Assembly (NCBI GenBank): GCA_023411815.1 | Contig: JAEYOJ010000002.1 | Location: forward strand, 1 to 51,827 | Direction: 5' to 3' | Source: Pseudomonadota bacterium | GTDB taxonomy: Bacteria > Desulfobacterota > Desulfovibrionia > Desulfovibrionales > Desulfovibrionaceae | Length of the DNA stretch: 51,827 nucleotides | Shown: positions 24,820 through 33,764 of the stretch, in pieces | Layout of the letters: each line of letters starts with the position of its first letter | Position numbering within the stretch: position 1 is the stretch's first letter | Notes under the pieces: generated by a model | What the model was told of the DNA's origin: nothing | The model's input: only the letters and a program-made list of their open reading frames with translations | Databases searched by the model: none | Position numbers and translations under genes: made by a program

Positions 24820-26325
24820 CTAGCCGATGCGCGCGCCGGAGAGGGTTTCGGCCCCCTCCGGCACGGGTTCGCTGAACGCTCGGCCCTCCAGGGCTGCCCT
24901 GCGCAGCTCCAGGGCCACAAGGTTCCTGATGAGCACGGTGAACAAGACCAGCAGATAGGACTGGTGCGGGTACGAGAAGACCGCGCCGGACATGAACATG
25001 GGTAGCCAGACCCCGAACACCGCGGCCAGACCGGCCACCAGCGGCCGCGCCGGACTGTCCGGCACCTCCCGCCAGTAGCGCCCGAGGCGGCGCAGCGTAT
25101 CGAAGCCCAGCCAGAGCATGAACAGCAGCCCAGGCAGACCGAGCTTCATCCAGACGTACAGGAAGCTGTTGTGCACGATCTCCGTGGGCTGATTCTCCTC
25201 CAGCCAGCCTCCCACCAGCGCGCTGGGGACCGGAGTGTGCCGGGAGCCGATGCCCAGCCCCTGCACCGGCCGCTCCAGGAGGTCCTGCAGCGTGTACCAG
25301 GCCTCCAGCTTGTGGTGCAGGTTGGAGTGCTGCCGCGTGTCGAAGAAGGTGGTGAAACGCGCGCCGATGCGCGCCAGCTCCCCGGACAGGCCGCGCTCGC
25401 CGTAGACCGCGGCCATGAGTGCCAGGGGGATGGCCAGGGCCAGCCCCAGCAGGGCGTAGCGCATGAAGCGCTCCCGCGCGACGCGGTCCGACCAGCGCCA
25501 GAGCAGCAGACCGCCCAGGACCAGTCCGAGCCAGTGCGAGCGGCGGAAGGCGAACACGAGCGCGCCCAGCATGGGCAGCGATCCCAGCACGAGAAAGACG
25601 CGCATGCGTCCGCGCACCCTGCCCGTGCCCAGCAATGCCATTGCCAGGAAGAGCATGACCGAAAAGGCCATGAGCTCGGCCGAGTCACGGCTGACTATGG
25701 TGTAGCTCTCGTAGATGAAGCCGCGTCCCGCGGCGAAGAAGGCCAGCAGTAGGGCCGCCTTGGCCGCGCAGGCGGCGAAGAGGATGACCAGGAAGCGCCC
25801 GATGTGCTGGTAGGAATCCAGGATGTTGGCGCAGACGAAGAAGCACAGCAGCGGGTATATCCAGCGCGTGGAGTCGGTCTGCAGGTCTTCCACAGGCCAG
25901 CCGCCGGCGCGCCCCGTCAGCCAGCCCAGGGCGATGATCCCGGCGAAGGCCAGAAGCCCCCAGGGCGAGACCAGGGACTTGCGCCGCTCCAGCATGACCC
26001 TGCGGAAGAAGGTCAGCAGGGCCAGGAAGAGCAGGAAGCTGACCGTGGCCGGCGGAAGGCCCGGCGGGTCCGGGTCGAAGATGGTCAGGGTCCTGCCGGG
26101 AATGCCTTCGCCGGTGTCGCTGATGAACACGATCATGGCGAAGAAGATGCCCAGCCCGTACTCCGGCCTGAACATGGCCACGGCCGCGGCGGCGATGCCG
26201 ACGGCCCCGGCCAGGGCTGCCTTGAGCGGCAGGAAGGCCAGGGCGGCCGCCACCATCAGGCCCAGAAAGGAGGCCGCCGCCAGGCCGAGCCCCTGGCGCG
26301 CGGCCGTAGCTTCGCGCGTGGTCAT
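24820..26325 (-). CDS. O-antigen ligase/Wzy-type polymerase membrane protein
   Basis: A 501-residue integral membrane protein with roughly 10-12 hydrophobic segments and a large periplasmic loop (about 320-410) that contains RPVQGLGIGSRHTPVPS and the TEIVHNSFLYVWMKLGLPGLL stretch. That loop-and-H-N-S pattern is characteristic of the Wzy_C/O-antigen ligase superfamily. Given Wzx next door and Wzz and Wza in the operon, the natural role is polymerisation of repeat units in the periplasm. A ligase role cannot be excluded from sequence. Confidence 0.8.
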   Translation of the reverse strand: MTTREATAARQGLGLAAASFLGLMVAAALAFLPLKAALAGAVGIAAAAVAMFRPEYGLGIFFAMIVFISDTGEGIPGRTLTIFDPDPPGLPPATVSFLLFLALLTFFRRVMLERRKSLVSPWGLLAFAGIIALGWLTGRAGGWPVEDLQTDSTRWIYPLLCFFVCANILDSYQHIGRFLVILFAACAAKAALLLAFFAAGRGFIYESYTIVSRDSAELMAFSVMLFLAMALLGTGRVRGRMRVFLVLGSLPMLGALVFAFRRSHWLGLVLGGLLLWRWSDRVARERFMRYALLGLALAIPLALMAAVYGERGLSGELARIGARFTTFFDTRQHSNLHHKLEAWYTLQDLLERPVQGLGIGSRHTPVPSALVGGWLEENQPTEIVHNSFLYVWMKLGLPGLLFMLWLGFDTLRRLGRYWREVPDSPARPLVAGLAAVFGVWLPMFMSGAVFSYPHQSYLLVLFTVLIRNLVALELRRAALEGRAFSEPVPEGAETLSGARIG

Positions 26326-26382
26326 GGCCTCTGCCCTCCCTCGCGCGGGTCCAGGGGGGCGCCCGCTCCCGGCTTCCTTGCC

Positions 26383-27612
26383 CTATTCACGAACACTCGG
26401 CGTGGCATGCTTGACTCCTCGCGCGACCAGCAGGTCGCGGTAGATGGCTACGAGCCTCTCCTGCTCGCTGGCCCAGGTGTGCCGCAGCGCCACGGCACGG
26501 CCCCGCTCCAGGACCGCACGCCGCCCTTCCGGATCGTCCATGGCCCGGCGCATGGCCTGCGTCAGGCTGGAGACATCGCCCGGCTCGAAGAAGAACAGCG
26601 TGCCGTCGTCGAAATAGTCCCGCACGCCGCGCGTGTCCGGGGCCACGACCGGCACGGCCTTGGACAGGAACTCGAGGATGCGCGTGGGCAGGTTCAGCTC
26701 CGTGAACCTGTAGCGCTTGTTGGGGATCACGCCGAGATCCGCCTCGGGAATGACCCGCGCGATCTCCTCCAGAGGCACGCGGCCCCGGTAGTCCACGATG
26801 CCCGCCAGACCCAGCCCGTCGCGCCTGCGCAGGAACTCCGGCACGAAATCGCCCTCGCCGTAGACCGCCAGTTCCACGGGCCGTCCCTCGGCACGCAGAG
26901 CGGCCACGGCCTCCAGCAGCGAATCCAGCCCGTGCCGCTCCACGATGGTGCCGTGGTACATGAGCCTGAAAGGGCCCTCCCCTTCGATCCGCGGCCGAGG
27001 CTCGGGCCAATCCCCGAACACGCTTTCGTCGGGCGAGTTCAGAACAACGCCCATGCGCTCGACCGGGCAGCCGCGCGAGACGAACAGCACCCTGAAGGCC
27101 TCGTTGGCGGTTATGCAATGGTCGGCGTAGTTCACGGCCCAGCGCTCGATGCCGAGCAACCCGCGTATGGCCGGATGGTCTTCCGCCAGGCCGTACTTGC
27201 TCATGTAGACCTCGGGCATGGGGTCGTGCAGGTCCAGGATGACCTTGGCGCCCATGAGCTTGGGCACGGCCGCGGCGGCCACGATGAAGTCGGGCATGTT
27301 GTGCGTGTGCACCACGTCCCAGCGCCTGGACGGCGCGTGGCGGGCCAGATACGCGGCGGCCAGGCCGATGAAGCTCGCGTACTGGTAGATGTAGCGCAGC
27401 TTGCCTGCGCGCTTGCGGCGCACGGGCATGCGCTGCACGTTCACGCCGTTGACCACCTCGCTGGCCGGTTCTCCCGGCTCGCGCAGGCAGACGACGTCCA
27501 CCTCCATGCCCCGCCGCTCCAGGGCCTCGGCGTCCCGGCGCACTCGGGGGTCGTCGGGATAAGGGGAGAACACGACCATGCAGACCTTGCCCTGCAGCAT
27601 GCCGGCGCTCAT
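26383..27612 (-). CDS. Family 4 glycosyltransferase
   Basis: A 409-residue GT-B enzyme. I take the ATG at 27612 (MSAGMLQGKVCMVVFSPYPD), which overlaps the upstream GT2 gene by 4 bp. N-terminal domain: DPRVRRDAEALERRGMEVDVVCLR and VVHTHNMPDFIVAAAA. C-terminal domain: MYHGTIVERHGLDSLLEAVA (the GT1/GT4 sugar-nucleotide loop), GDFVPEFL and a donor-site FTELNLPTRILEFLSKAVPVVAP that carries the distal conserved Glu. It should transfer a sugar to the lipid-linked intermediate in the cytoplasm. Sugar specificity is unknown. Confidence 0.85.
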   Translation of the reverse strand: MSAGMLQGKVCMVVFSPYPDDPRVRRDAEALERRGMEVDVVCLREPGEPASEVVNGVNVQRMPVRRKRAGKLRYIYQYASFIGLAAAYLARHAPSRRWDVVHTHNMPDFIVAAAAVPKLMGAKVILDLHDPMPEVYMSKYGLAEDHPAIRGLLGIERWAVNYADHCITANEAFRVLFVSRGCPVERMGVVLNSPDESVFGDWPEPRPRIEGEGPFRLMYHGTIVERHGLDSLLEAVAALRAEGRPVELAVYGEGDFVPEFLRRRDGLGLAGIVDYRGRVPLEEIARVIPEADLGVIPNKRYRFTELNLPTRILEFLSKAVPVVAPDTRGVRDYFDDGTLFFFEPGDVSSLTQAMRRAMDDPEGRRAVLERGRAVALRHTWASEQERLVAIYRDLLVARGVKHATPSVRE

Positions 27613-28529
27613 CGTTGCACCCCCAGGCGGCGCAAGAAGAGCGATCGCAGCCGCGTGAGCTGCTCCTGGCGGTGGTAGACGGCCACGTCCTCGGGGATGC
27701 GCTCCTCGGGATTGCCCGCGCAGTAGCCGGCCAGCCTGGTCAGGCTGCCTATGACATACGGCTTCTCGGCCAGGCGGTAGATGATCTTGGCCACCTCGTA
27801 GGCCGGATGGGTACGCAGGGCGCTGTCGGCCTGCCCCTGGCGGAAACGCGCCGAGAGAATGCCCTTGTTGCCGCCCGTGCGTTTGTGGTGGTGCACGACC
27901 AGGTCCGGGAAAGCCCGCACTTCCCAGCCCTTCATGCGCGCCACGATCTCGGCCAGGGCGTCCTCGCTCCCGCACTTGAGCGGCATGAGCCCCCCGATCT
28001 CCTCGAAGCACTCGCGGCGGAAGAACTGCACGGCCCCGCACACGCTCCAGGGCTTGGACAGCACCCGGTAGCGCCGCTTGCCGTCATGGTCGTAGCGCCG
28101 CACCCCGCCGGCCAGCCCGAGCTTCGGCTCATTCAGCATGCGCCGCATGACCGTTTCGTAATAGGTCTGGCCCAGGGTGATGTCCGCGTCCAGATTGCCT
28201 ATGAACTCGTAGTCCAGGCCCGCCAGCGCCCGCACGCCAGCGCTGAAGGCCCGCACCTTGGAGCCGAAGTTGTACGTGGCGTCGGACGAGCGCGAGACGA
28301 GGCGCAGGAACGGAAGCCGCCTGGCCATGTCGCGGACCACTCCCGCCGTGTTGTCCGTGCTCCCGTCGTCCACCACTACCCAGCGTTCGGGCAGCAGCGT
28401 CTGGCGCGCCACGGCCGCGATGGTCCGGCCGATGGTCCGCTCCTCGTTGCGGGCCGGCGTGACCAGCACATAACGCATGGGCATCTCCATGTTCGTTTCG
28501 TTGTCCATGAGCGTTGCCAAGGCCAGCAT
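27609..28529 (-). CDS. Family 2 glycosyltransferase
   Basis: A 306-residue GT2 enzyme with GAAGGAGAC as ribosome binding site. Motifs: YVLVTPARNEERTIGRTIAA, WVVVDDGSTDNTAG, FIGNLDADITLG (DAD metal site), and a QFFRRECFEEIGG acceptor segment followed by SEDALAEIVARMKGW (ED of the catalytic base region). The C-terminal 70 residues are amphipathic, like the membrane-associated tail of ExoA/WsaF-type enzymes. Its stop overlaps the next GT4 gene. The 89-bp gap to the sugar-phosphate transferase gene upstream is one of the few gaps in this operon. Confidence 0.85.
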   Translation of the reverse strand: MLALATLMDNETNMEMPMRYVLVTPARNEERTIGRTIAAVARQTLLPERWVVVDDGSTDNTAGVVRDMARRLPFLRLVSRSSDATYNFGSKVRAFSAGVRALAGLDYEFIGNLDADITLGQTYYETVMRRMLNEPKLGLAGGVRRYDHDGKRRYRVLSKPWSVCGAVQFFRRECFEEIGGLMPLKCGSEDALAEIVARMKGWEVRAFPDLVVHHHKRTGGNKGILSARFRQGQADSALRTHPAYEVAKIIYRLAEKPYVIGSLTRLAGYCAGNPEERIPEDVAVYHRQEQLTRLRSLFLRRLGVQR

Positions 28530-28618
28530 GTCTCCTTCCCTCCTCCGTGTACTGCGCTCAAAAGCAGATGAAGCGCGACCGGCCGCCCCCCGGCAGGCTG
28601 TGCGCGTGCCTGGCGGCC

Positions 28619-29827
28619 TCAGGCATTCCCGGCCGACCCCTTGGCCCGCTGGTCCTTGCCGAGTCCGTCCAGCAACTGCCGGACAATGGCCAGGGGCGTG
28701 CGCAGGATGATCTTAAGGTCGAACCACAAGGAAAAATGGTTGGCGTAAAAGATGTCCAGGCGGGCCATCTCCTTGAAGGTCAGCCTGTTCTTGCCGCTGA
28801 CCTGCCACAGGCCGGTCATGCCCGGCGTGCAGTCCAGCCTGCCCCGGCACCAGCGCTGGTACTCGGCCACCTCGTAGCCGATGGGCGGCCTCGGCCCCAC
28901 CAGGCTCATGTCGCCGCGCAGCACGTTCAGGAGCTGGGGAAGCTCGTCGATGCACAGCTTGCGCAGCAGCCTGCCGCCGCGGATGATGCGCGGATCCCTG
29001 GAGTCCAGCTTGGTCATGGGCGCATTGTCGTCGGTGATGACGCGCGTCATGTAGTCCTGGTGGCGCGATTCGCCCAGGTCCACGCGCATGGTCCGGAATT
29101 TGAGCATGGTGAACGGCCTGCCGCCCCGGCCTATGCGTTCCTGGCGGAAGAACACCGGGCCGGGAGACACAATGCGTATCCACAGAGCCGCCAGGAGCAT
29201 GAAGGGCGAAGCCGCGAGCAGGGCGACGCCCGAGCCGACGATGTCCAGCAGCCGTTTCCAGAAAGGATGGGGCTTGGCGAACAACCCCTGGCAGGCGTCG
29301 ATGCGTTTCGTCCCGAGGCTTTCGGCCTCCGGGGTGTCGTCGCTCCGTCCGCCGCCATGGCCCTTCGTACGGTCGGGGTCGCCGCCGTCGCGTCCGGGAT
29401 AGGCGAACACGACATAGCGGAACCGGTCCCGCTGGCCATTGCTCAGCACGGACTTGGCGAAGACATGCGCCGAGGAGTCCGTGGTTCCGTAGAGGATGAC
29501 GCCGAGACGGCCGCCTTCGCACCAGCCTGCCTCGTCCGAGAGCCTGGCCCGGTCGATGATCTGGCGGGCCAGCTTGCCCAGCCCGTTGCCCGAAACGGCC
29601 TCGGACCTGTCGTCGGGCGCGCCGTCACGGCCGGCGCCCGACTCGCCGCCGGGCTGGCCGTTCAGCTCGAAGGTGACCAGGGCGAAGGGATGGCCGCACC
29701 GTTCGGCCCGTTGGCGGCTTTTGTCCAATGCCCGCTTGAAGCTCCGCAAGTCGAGGAGGCCGGGCACCACCGGGTGTGCGTCCGCTTTCCCGTGAGTGAA
29801 CAGCTTGAACATGTCTATTAGCACCAT
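28619..29827 (-). CDS. Polyprenyl-phosphate sugar-phosphate transferase with GGDEF-like N-terminal domain
   Basis: A 402-residue protein. I prefer the ATG at 29827 (GAGGCGAGGG upstream) over the one at 29848. The C-terminal half is the Bac_transf/WcaJ catalytic domain: KRLLDIVGSGVALLAASPFML (re-entrant membrane helix), GPVFFRQERIGRGGRPFTMLKFRTM, DELPQLLNVLRGDMSLVGPRPP and PGMTGLWQVSG. It lacks the four N-terminal membrane helices of WcaJ. Instead residues about 20-165 resemble a degenerate GGDEF fold: DLRSFKRALDKSRQRAERCGHPFALVTFEL, then a GRLGVILYGT stretch where GGDEF should be, so no cyclase activity is expected. The enzyme starts EPS synthesis by loading the first sugar phosphate on undecaprenyl phosphate. 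Confidence 0.85.
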   Translation of the reverse strand: MVLIDMFKLFTHGKADAHPVVPGLLDLRSFKRALDKSRQRAERCGHPFALVTFELNGQPGGESGAGRDGAPDDRSEAVSGNGLGKLARQIIDRARLSDEAGWCEGGRLGVILYGTTDSSAHVFAKSVLSNGQRDRFRYVVFAYPGRDGGDPDRTKGHGGGRSDDTPEAESLGTKRIDACQGLFAKPHPFWKRLLDIVGSGVALLAASPFMLLAALWIRIVSPGPVFFRQERIGRGGRPFTMLKFRTMRVDLGESRHQDYMTRVITDDNAPMTKLDSRDPRIIRGGRLLRKLCIDELPQLLNVLRGDMSLVGPRPPIGYEVAEYQRWCRGRLDCTPGMTGLWQVSGKNRLTFKEMARLDIFYANHFSLWFDLKIILRTPLAIVRQLLDGLGKDQRAKGSAGNA

Positions 29828-29869
29828 GAAGCCCTCGCCTCGTTGCATGCGTTGGCGCCGAATGCCCGC

Positions 29870-30622
29870 TCAAACCCGCTCGTAGATGAACTGCGGGATC
29901 GGGTAGTCCCGCTTGTTGAGCAGCACGCCGAGGATGTTCCCGCCCAGGGCGCGGATGCGGTTGGCCAGGGTGTCGGCCACCTGCCAGCGGGTCCTGCCCG
30001 CCTCCACCACGAGCACCACTCCGTCGCTCAGGCCGGACAGGGACAAGCCGGCCGGGCTTCCCGCGGCCGCCGGGCTGTCCACCAGCACGAGATCGAAGGT
30101 GGAGCGCACGGAATCGAAGAAGTCCTTGGCCTTGCCCTGGCTGAGCATGAGCTGGTGCGGCCGGCCCCGTCCCTTGACCTTGGTCACGTAGAGCGATGTG
30201 TCCGCGATGCGGAAGAAGGACGCGGGGGCCAGCTCGCCCTTGCCTTCTCCCGATCCGTTGCCGTCCTCCGAGTCCATGTGCTTCTCGGGCCGTATGTCGA
30301 AATGGTCGGCCTGCAGCGAGCGCTCGTGGTTAGAGTCCAGCAGGAGCACCTTGCGCCCCAGCACCAGCGTGACCACCTTGGCGAACTCCCGGCACAGCTC
30401 CGTGGAGCCCTCGTCGGGCAAGGCGCTGACGAACTGCACCACGCGGCCGCCGTTGCCGGGCAGGAGCATGGCGATGTTCTGATGCAGCCCGAGCAGCGTC
30501 TCCTTGAGCGATTCGCTCACGCTTCCGAGCTTGAAGTTCTGCCGGCCGGGGCCGGCCAGGGCCGGCCTGCCCTCCGGCGCCGTTCTTTCCGACCGCTCCA
30601 GGGCTTCATAGATTCTGGTCAT
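29870..30622 (-). CDS. CpsD/EpsG-like protein (BY-kinase fold) with degenerate Walker A
   Basis: A 250-residue relative of the cytoplasmic part of bacterial tyrosine kinases, in the version found in exosortase-type EPS loci (it starts MTRIYEALERSE and ends in a PIPQFIYERV-like tail). The nucleotide site is damaged: where BY-kinases have GEGKT/S, this protein has ALPDEGSTEL (67-76) with no Lys. The A' motif keeps D96 (VLLLDSN) and the B motif is intact (FDLVLVDSP, 176-184). The usual C-terminal tyrosine cluster is absent. It is therefore probably a non-catalytic partner of the Wzz-like protein encoded upstream, regulating chain assembly by contact. It is preceded by GAGAGGA. Confidence 0.8.
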   Translation of the reverse strand: MTRIYEALERSERTAPEGRPALAGPGRQNFKLGSVSESLKETLLGLHQNIAMLLPGNGGRVVQFVSALPDEGSTELCREFAKVVTLVLGRKVLLLDSNHERSLQADHFDIRPEKHMDSEDGNGSGEGKGELAPASFFRIADTSLYVTKVKGRGRPHQLMLSQGKAKDFFDSVRSTFDLVLVDSPAAAGSPAGLSLSGLSDGVVLVVEAGRTRWQVADTLANRIRALGGNILGVLLNKRDYPIPQFIYERV

Positions 30623-30645
30623 GGCATCCTCTCAACTTCCAGGGT

Positions 30646-32136
30646 TCAATTGCCGCCCAGGGGCGGAATGATCAGGACTTGCCCCACGGCGATGTAGTCC
30701 GGGTCCACGATGGACGGATTGGCCGCCAGGATGGCGGTCAGCTCCCGCTGTCCGCAGAAGCCGTAGGCCTCGATGCACAGCTTGGTCAGGTAGTCCCCGG
30801 GTTTGGCCGTGACCCGAGCGGCGTCGTCCCAGGCCAGGCTCGCCCAGGCGAGGCCCGTCGGCGCCGCCAAACCTTGGGCCGGGGACGCCGGAGCCGGCTC
30901 CTCGTAAGACGAGGGCCGCTCCGGCATCCCTGCCCTTGGGCTGAAGGCCGCCGGCCGCTCTGCCACGGCCGGCTCCCGCGGATCAGCCTCGCCGGTCTCC
31001 AAGACCGGTAGGGGCGACGGTTTAGGAGCATCAACCGTCGTCGCCTTGGAAGCCGAAACCTGCAGGGCATCTCCTTGGCCTTCAGGCCGGGCGGGAGCTG
31101 TCCGCTGCTCCCGCTCGGCCTGAGGCGCCGGCCCGGGCGCTTGCCCATGGGGCGAGGCCCGCCATGCCGCTCCCTCCCCGTGATGCGGCATGGTCTGGGT
31201 CGCCGTGGGCCAGATCGCGCTCAGGCTCTGGTGCAGCGCCTCACGATACGCATAGGTTGGCAGAAGCAGGGCGCAGGTGAGGCATAAGGCCGCCAGCACC
31301 GGCTTCAGGAAGGACGCCCTGCCCCTGGGCTCGCCGTCCCGGTCGCGGATGACCTGGTCCACCACTTCCCGGGAAACGGGCTTGCGCTGCAGCCCGTAGC
31401 CCGCGATGAGCGCATTGTCCGCGATGATGTTGATGGTGCGGGGGATGCCCTTGGCGTAGCGCACGATCCTGCTCTCCGCGCCCCTGGTGAAGATCGTCTC
31501 GGGCCGCGAGGATGCGTGGGAGAGGCGGTGGCGGATGTACTCCCGGCCCTCCTGCTCGGTGAGCGGGAAGACGGTCGTGCGCACCACCACGCGCTGTTTG
31601 AGCTGGCGCAGCTCGGGCCGGTCCAGCTTGTCCCTCAGCTCGGGCTGGCCGATGAGCACGACCTGGATGAGCTTGCGCCTGGTCGTCTCCAGGTTGGAGA
31701 GCATGCGCAGGTTCTCCAGGGTGTCCAGGGGCACGTTCTGGGCCTCGTCGATGAGCAGCACCACGTTGCGGCCCGTGTTGTACTCGTTGATGAGCTCCCG
31801 ATAGAGCTGCTGGAGCATGGAGTTCACGCTGCCGCCCTCGGCCTTGAGCCCCCACTCCTGGAAGATGGTCTCCAGCAGCTCCTTGAAGGTCACCTTGGAG
31901 TTGAACACATAGATGGGCCGTATCTCGTCGCGGTCGGCCAGCTCCAGGTAGGAGCGCACGATGGTCGTCTTGCCCAGGCCTACCTCGCCCAGGATGCACA
32001 CGAAGCCCTTGCGGTTCTCGATGCCGTAGATGATCGACGCCAAGGCCTCCTTGTGGCTTGGGCTCAGGTAGAGGAACTTGGGATCGGGAGTGATGTGGAA
32101 CGGCTCCCGATCGAAGCGGTAGTAGTCTAGATACAT
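30646..32136 (-). CDS. ExeA-like AAA ATPase with membrane anchor and C-terminal LysM-like domain
   Basis: A 496-residue protein. Residues 1-270 are the ATPase of the ExeA/GspA type used in exosortase EPS loci: YYRFDREPFHITPDPKFLYLS start, Walker A GEVGLGKTT (about 51-59), Walker B VVLLIDEAQN (about 124-133), and the PRTINIIADNAL arginine segment. A single membrane helix follows near 290-312. The periplasmic remainder is Pro/Ala-rich and ends in a LysM-like fold (AKPGDYLTKLCIEAYGF with the PSIVDPDYIAVGQVLIIPP end), which probably binds peptidoglycan or polysaccharide. It overlaps the Wzz-like gene by 10 bp. It may link ATP hydrolysis in the cytoplasm to envelope positioning of the EPS machine. 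Confidence 0.85.
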   Translation of the reverse strand: MYLDYYRFDREPFHITPDPKFLYLSPSHKEALASIIYGIENRKGFVCILGEVGLGKTTIVRSYLELADRDEIRPIYVFNSKVTFKELLETIFQEWGLKAEGGSVNSMLQQLYRELINEYNTGRNVVLLIDEAQNVPLDTLENLRMLSNLETTRRKLIQVVLIGQPELRDKLDRPELRQLKQRVVVRTTVFPLTEQEGREYIRHRLSHASSRPETIFTRGAESRIVRYAKGIPRTINIIADNALIAGYGLQRKPVSREVVDQVIRDRDGEPRGRASFLKPVLAALCLTCALLLPTYAYREALHQSLSAIWPTATQTMPHHGEGAAWRASPHGQAPGPAPQAEREQRTAPARPEGQGDALQVSASKATTVDAPKPSPLPVLETGEADPREPAVAERPAAFSPRAGMPERPSSYEEPAPASPAQGLAAPTGLAWASLAWDDAARVTAKPGDYLTKLCIEAYGFCGQRELTAILAANPSIVDPDYIAVGQVLIIPPLGGN

Positions 32137-33740
32137 TGGACGAAGTCCCTCTTGGAGACCGAGGCCAGCACGGGCAGGCCGATCCGGTTGCGCACATGGT
32201 CGGGGGTGTGCAGGGTCTGGTCGAGGTATTCCAGCAGGAAGGCCAGGGCGATGCCGCCCAGGATGCCCATGAACACGCCCAGCACGAGGTTGACAAGGGT
32301 CCTCGGGCCCAGAGGCAGCATGGGCAGCGTGGCCGGCTCGATGACGCTCACGTTGGAAACGAGGCTCTTGTCCATGGCGTTGGAGATGGCCGCCCGGCGC
32401 ATGGTCTCGTAGAAGTTGGCGTAATCCTGCTTGAGCAGCTCGACCTGGCGCTCCATGCCGTCCACCTCGCGCTCCTTGCCGACCAGGAAGCTCAGGCGGT
32501 CCTGCATCCCGGCCAGCTGGCTCACCAGGGCGGTCTTGCGCGCACGCGCGGCGGACAGTTCGGCCTCCTCGGTGCGCATGGCCAGCTGCAGGGCCTGCAC
32601 GTTGGGGTCGATGCCCGTGGTGATCTCGCCGCCCACCTGCTTCTCCGCGGCCAGAGCCTCCTGGGCGACGCGGATCTGCTCGCGCACCTGCACGAGAGGA
32701 CGGTAGCTGTCGGCGTAGCGCGAGGAGAGGTCGATCTCCCGCAGGCGCAGTTCCAGGAGGTTCTGCTTGATGGCTTCGGCCGCGGTATTGGCCCGCCCGT
32801 CCACCCTGTTGAGCACGATGGTCTCGGAGCGGCCTTGCAGGGCCCTGCGCTGGGCGTCGATGCGGGCCTGCGAGGCCTCTATGCTCGCGTTGGTCTCGTC
32901 GATGCGGCCCTGCAGGGCTTCGATGCTCTCGATGAGCAGCTGGGTCTGGTTCTGTATGGAGGCCAGCTTGAAGCGCGCCTTGAACTCCTCCAACTCCCGC
33001 TGCTTGACCGTGAGCCGTTCCCCGATGTCCGCGAGCTGGCCCTCGAAGAACTCGGGCTGGGCCTGGGAGCTGTACACGTCCACGTGCTGGCGCTGGAACT
33101 GGTCGATGAGCGTGCTCAGGATGGTGCGGGAAGTCTCTGGATCGCTGGACTTGTAGCCCAGCCAGATCACGTTCGAGAGATCCTCGGGCGAAACATCCAG
33201 GTTCTTCATGAGCGCGAGCACCGCCTCCTCGCGCAGCTCGGCCTTCGAATCGAGCCCCCCCGGCTCGTCCCCGGCCCGGTTCAGGCCGCTCATCAGGCCG
33301 GTCAGGCCCACGATCGCCGCGTGGAAGCCCCGGCGCACGCCGAAGATTCCTTCGTCGCGGATGGGGGCGTTCAGCACGTACTCGGGGCCGAGGATGTCCA
33401 CGGTCCTTTCGGCCAGGGTCTTGCTGGTCAGCAGCTGGACCTCGGAGTTGATCTCGTTGCGCATGTCGCGGGTCACGGCCATGGTCGGCCCGACCACCGC
33501 CGGGTCCACGGCCACGCTTTCGCGGCCCACCTTGACCAGCAGCTTGGTGTCCGAGCGGTAGGTCTTGGGCATGAAGTAGCTGAACAGCCCCACGGCGACG
33601 GTCACGCTCAGGAAGAAGGCCAGCACGGCCTTCCGGCGTCGGAAGAGCACCGCCAGCATCTCGCGCAGGGAGCTGCCCGGCCTGGATTCCGGCTCCAGGG
33701 TCAGGGCCGAGCCGAGTTGAAGTGGTTGCCTAGCCTGCAT
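32127..33740 (-). CDS. Wzz/GumC-type polysaccharide co-polymerase
   Basis: A 537-residue protein with two membrane helices (about 30-55: RKAVLAFFLSVTVAVGLFSY; and about 475-500: GPRTLVNLVLGVFMGILGGIALAFLLEY) enclosing a large periplasmic domain rich in coiled coil (210-460, Gln/Glu/Arg heptads such as RRALQGRSETIVLNR). The PATLPMLPLGPRTLVN segment before the second helix is the proline-rich motif of the family. It sets chain length together with Wzy and contacts the kinase-like protein encoded two genes downstream. The cytoplasmic kinase domain is absent here, as in split systems. Confidence 0.88.
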   Translation of the reverse strand: MQARQPLQLGSALTLEPESRPGSSLREMLAVLFRRRKAVLAFFLSVTVAVGLFSYFMPKTYRSDTKLLVKVGRESVAVDPAVVGPTMAVTRDMRNEINSEVQLLTSKTLAERTVDILGPEYVLNAPIRDEGIFGVRRGFHAAIVGLTGLMSGLNRAGDEPGGLDSKAELREEAVLALMKNLDVSPEDLSNVIWLGYKSSDPETSRTILSTLIDQFQRQHVDVYSSQAQPEFFEGQLADIGERLTVKQRELEEFKARFKLASIQNQTQLLIESIEALQGRIDETNASIEASQARIDAQRRALQGRSETIVLNRVDGRANTAAEAIKQNLLELRLREIDLSSRYADSYRPLVQVREQIRVAQEALAAEKQVGGEITTGIDPNVQALQLAMRTEEAELSAARARKTALVSQLAGMQDRLSFLVGKEREVDGMERQVELLKQDYANFYETMRRAAISNAMDKSLVSNVSVIEPATLPMLPLGPRTLVNLVLGVFMGILGGIALAFLLEYLDQTLHTPDHVRNRIGLPVLASVSKRDFVQCI

Positions 33741-33764
33741 GTTGTCCCTCCATTGTCCCGCGGT

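Noticed and set aside
19637..24920. Very long minus-strand open frames spanning several EPS genes (for example 21339-24920 and 19637-21886)
   Set aside because: High GC removes stops. Only the segments starting with a ribosome binding site and a recognisable fold are kept; the extra parts are Arg/Pro/Gly-rich shadow peptides.
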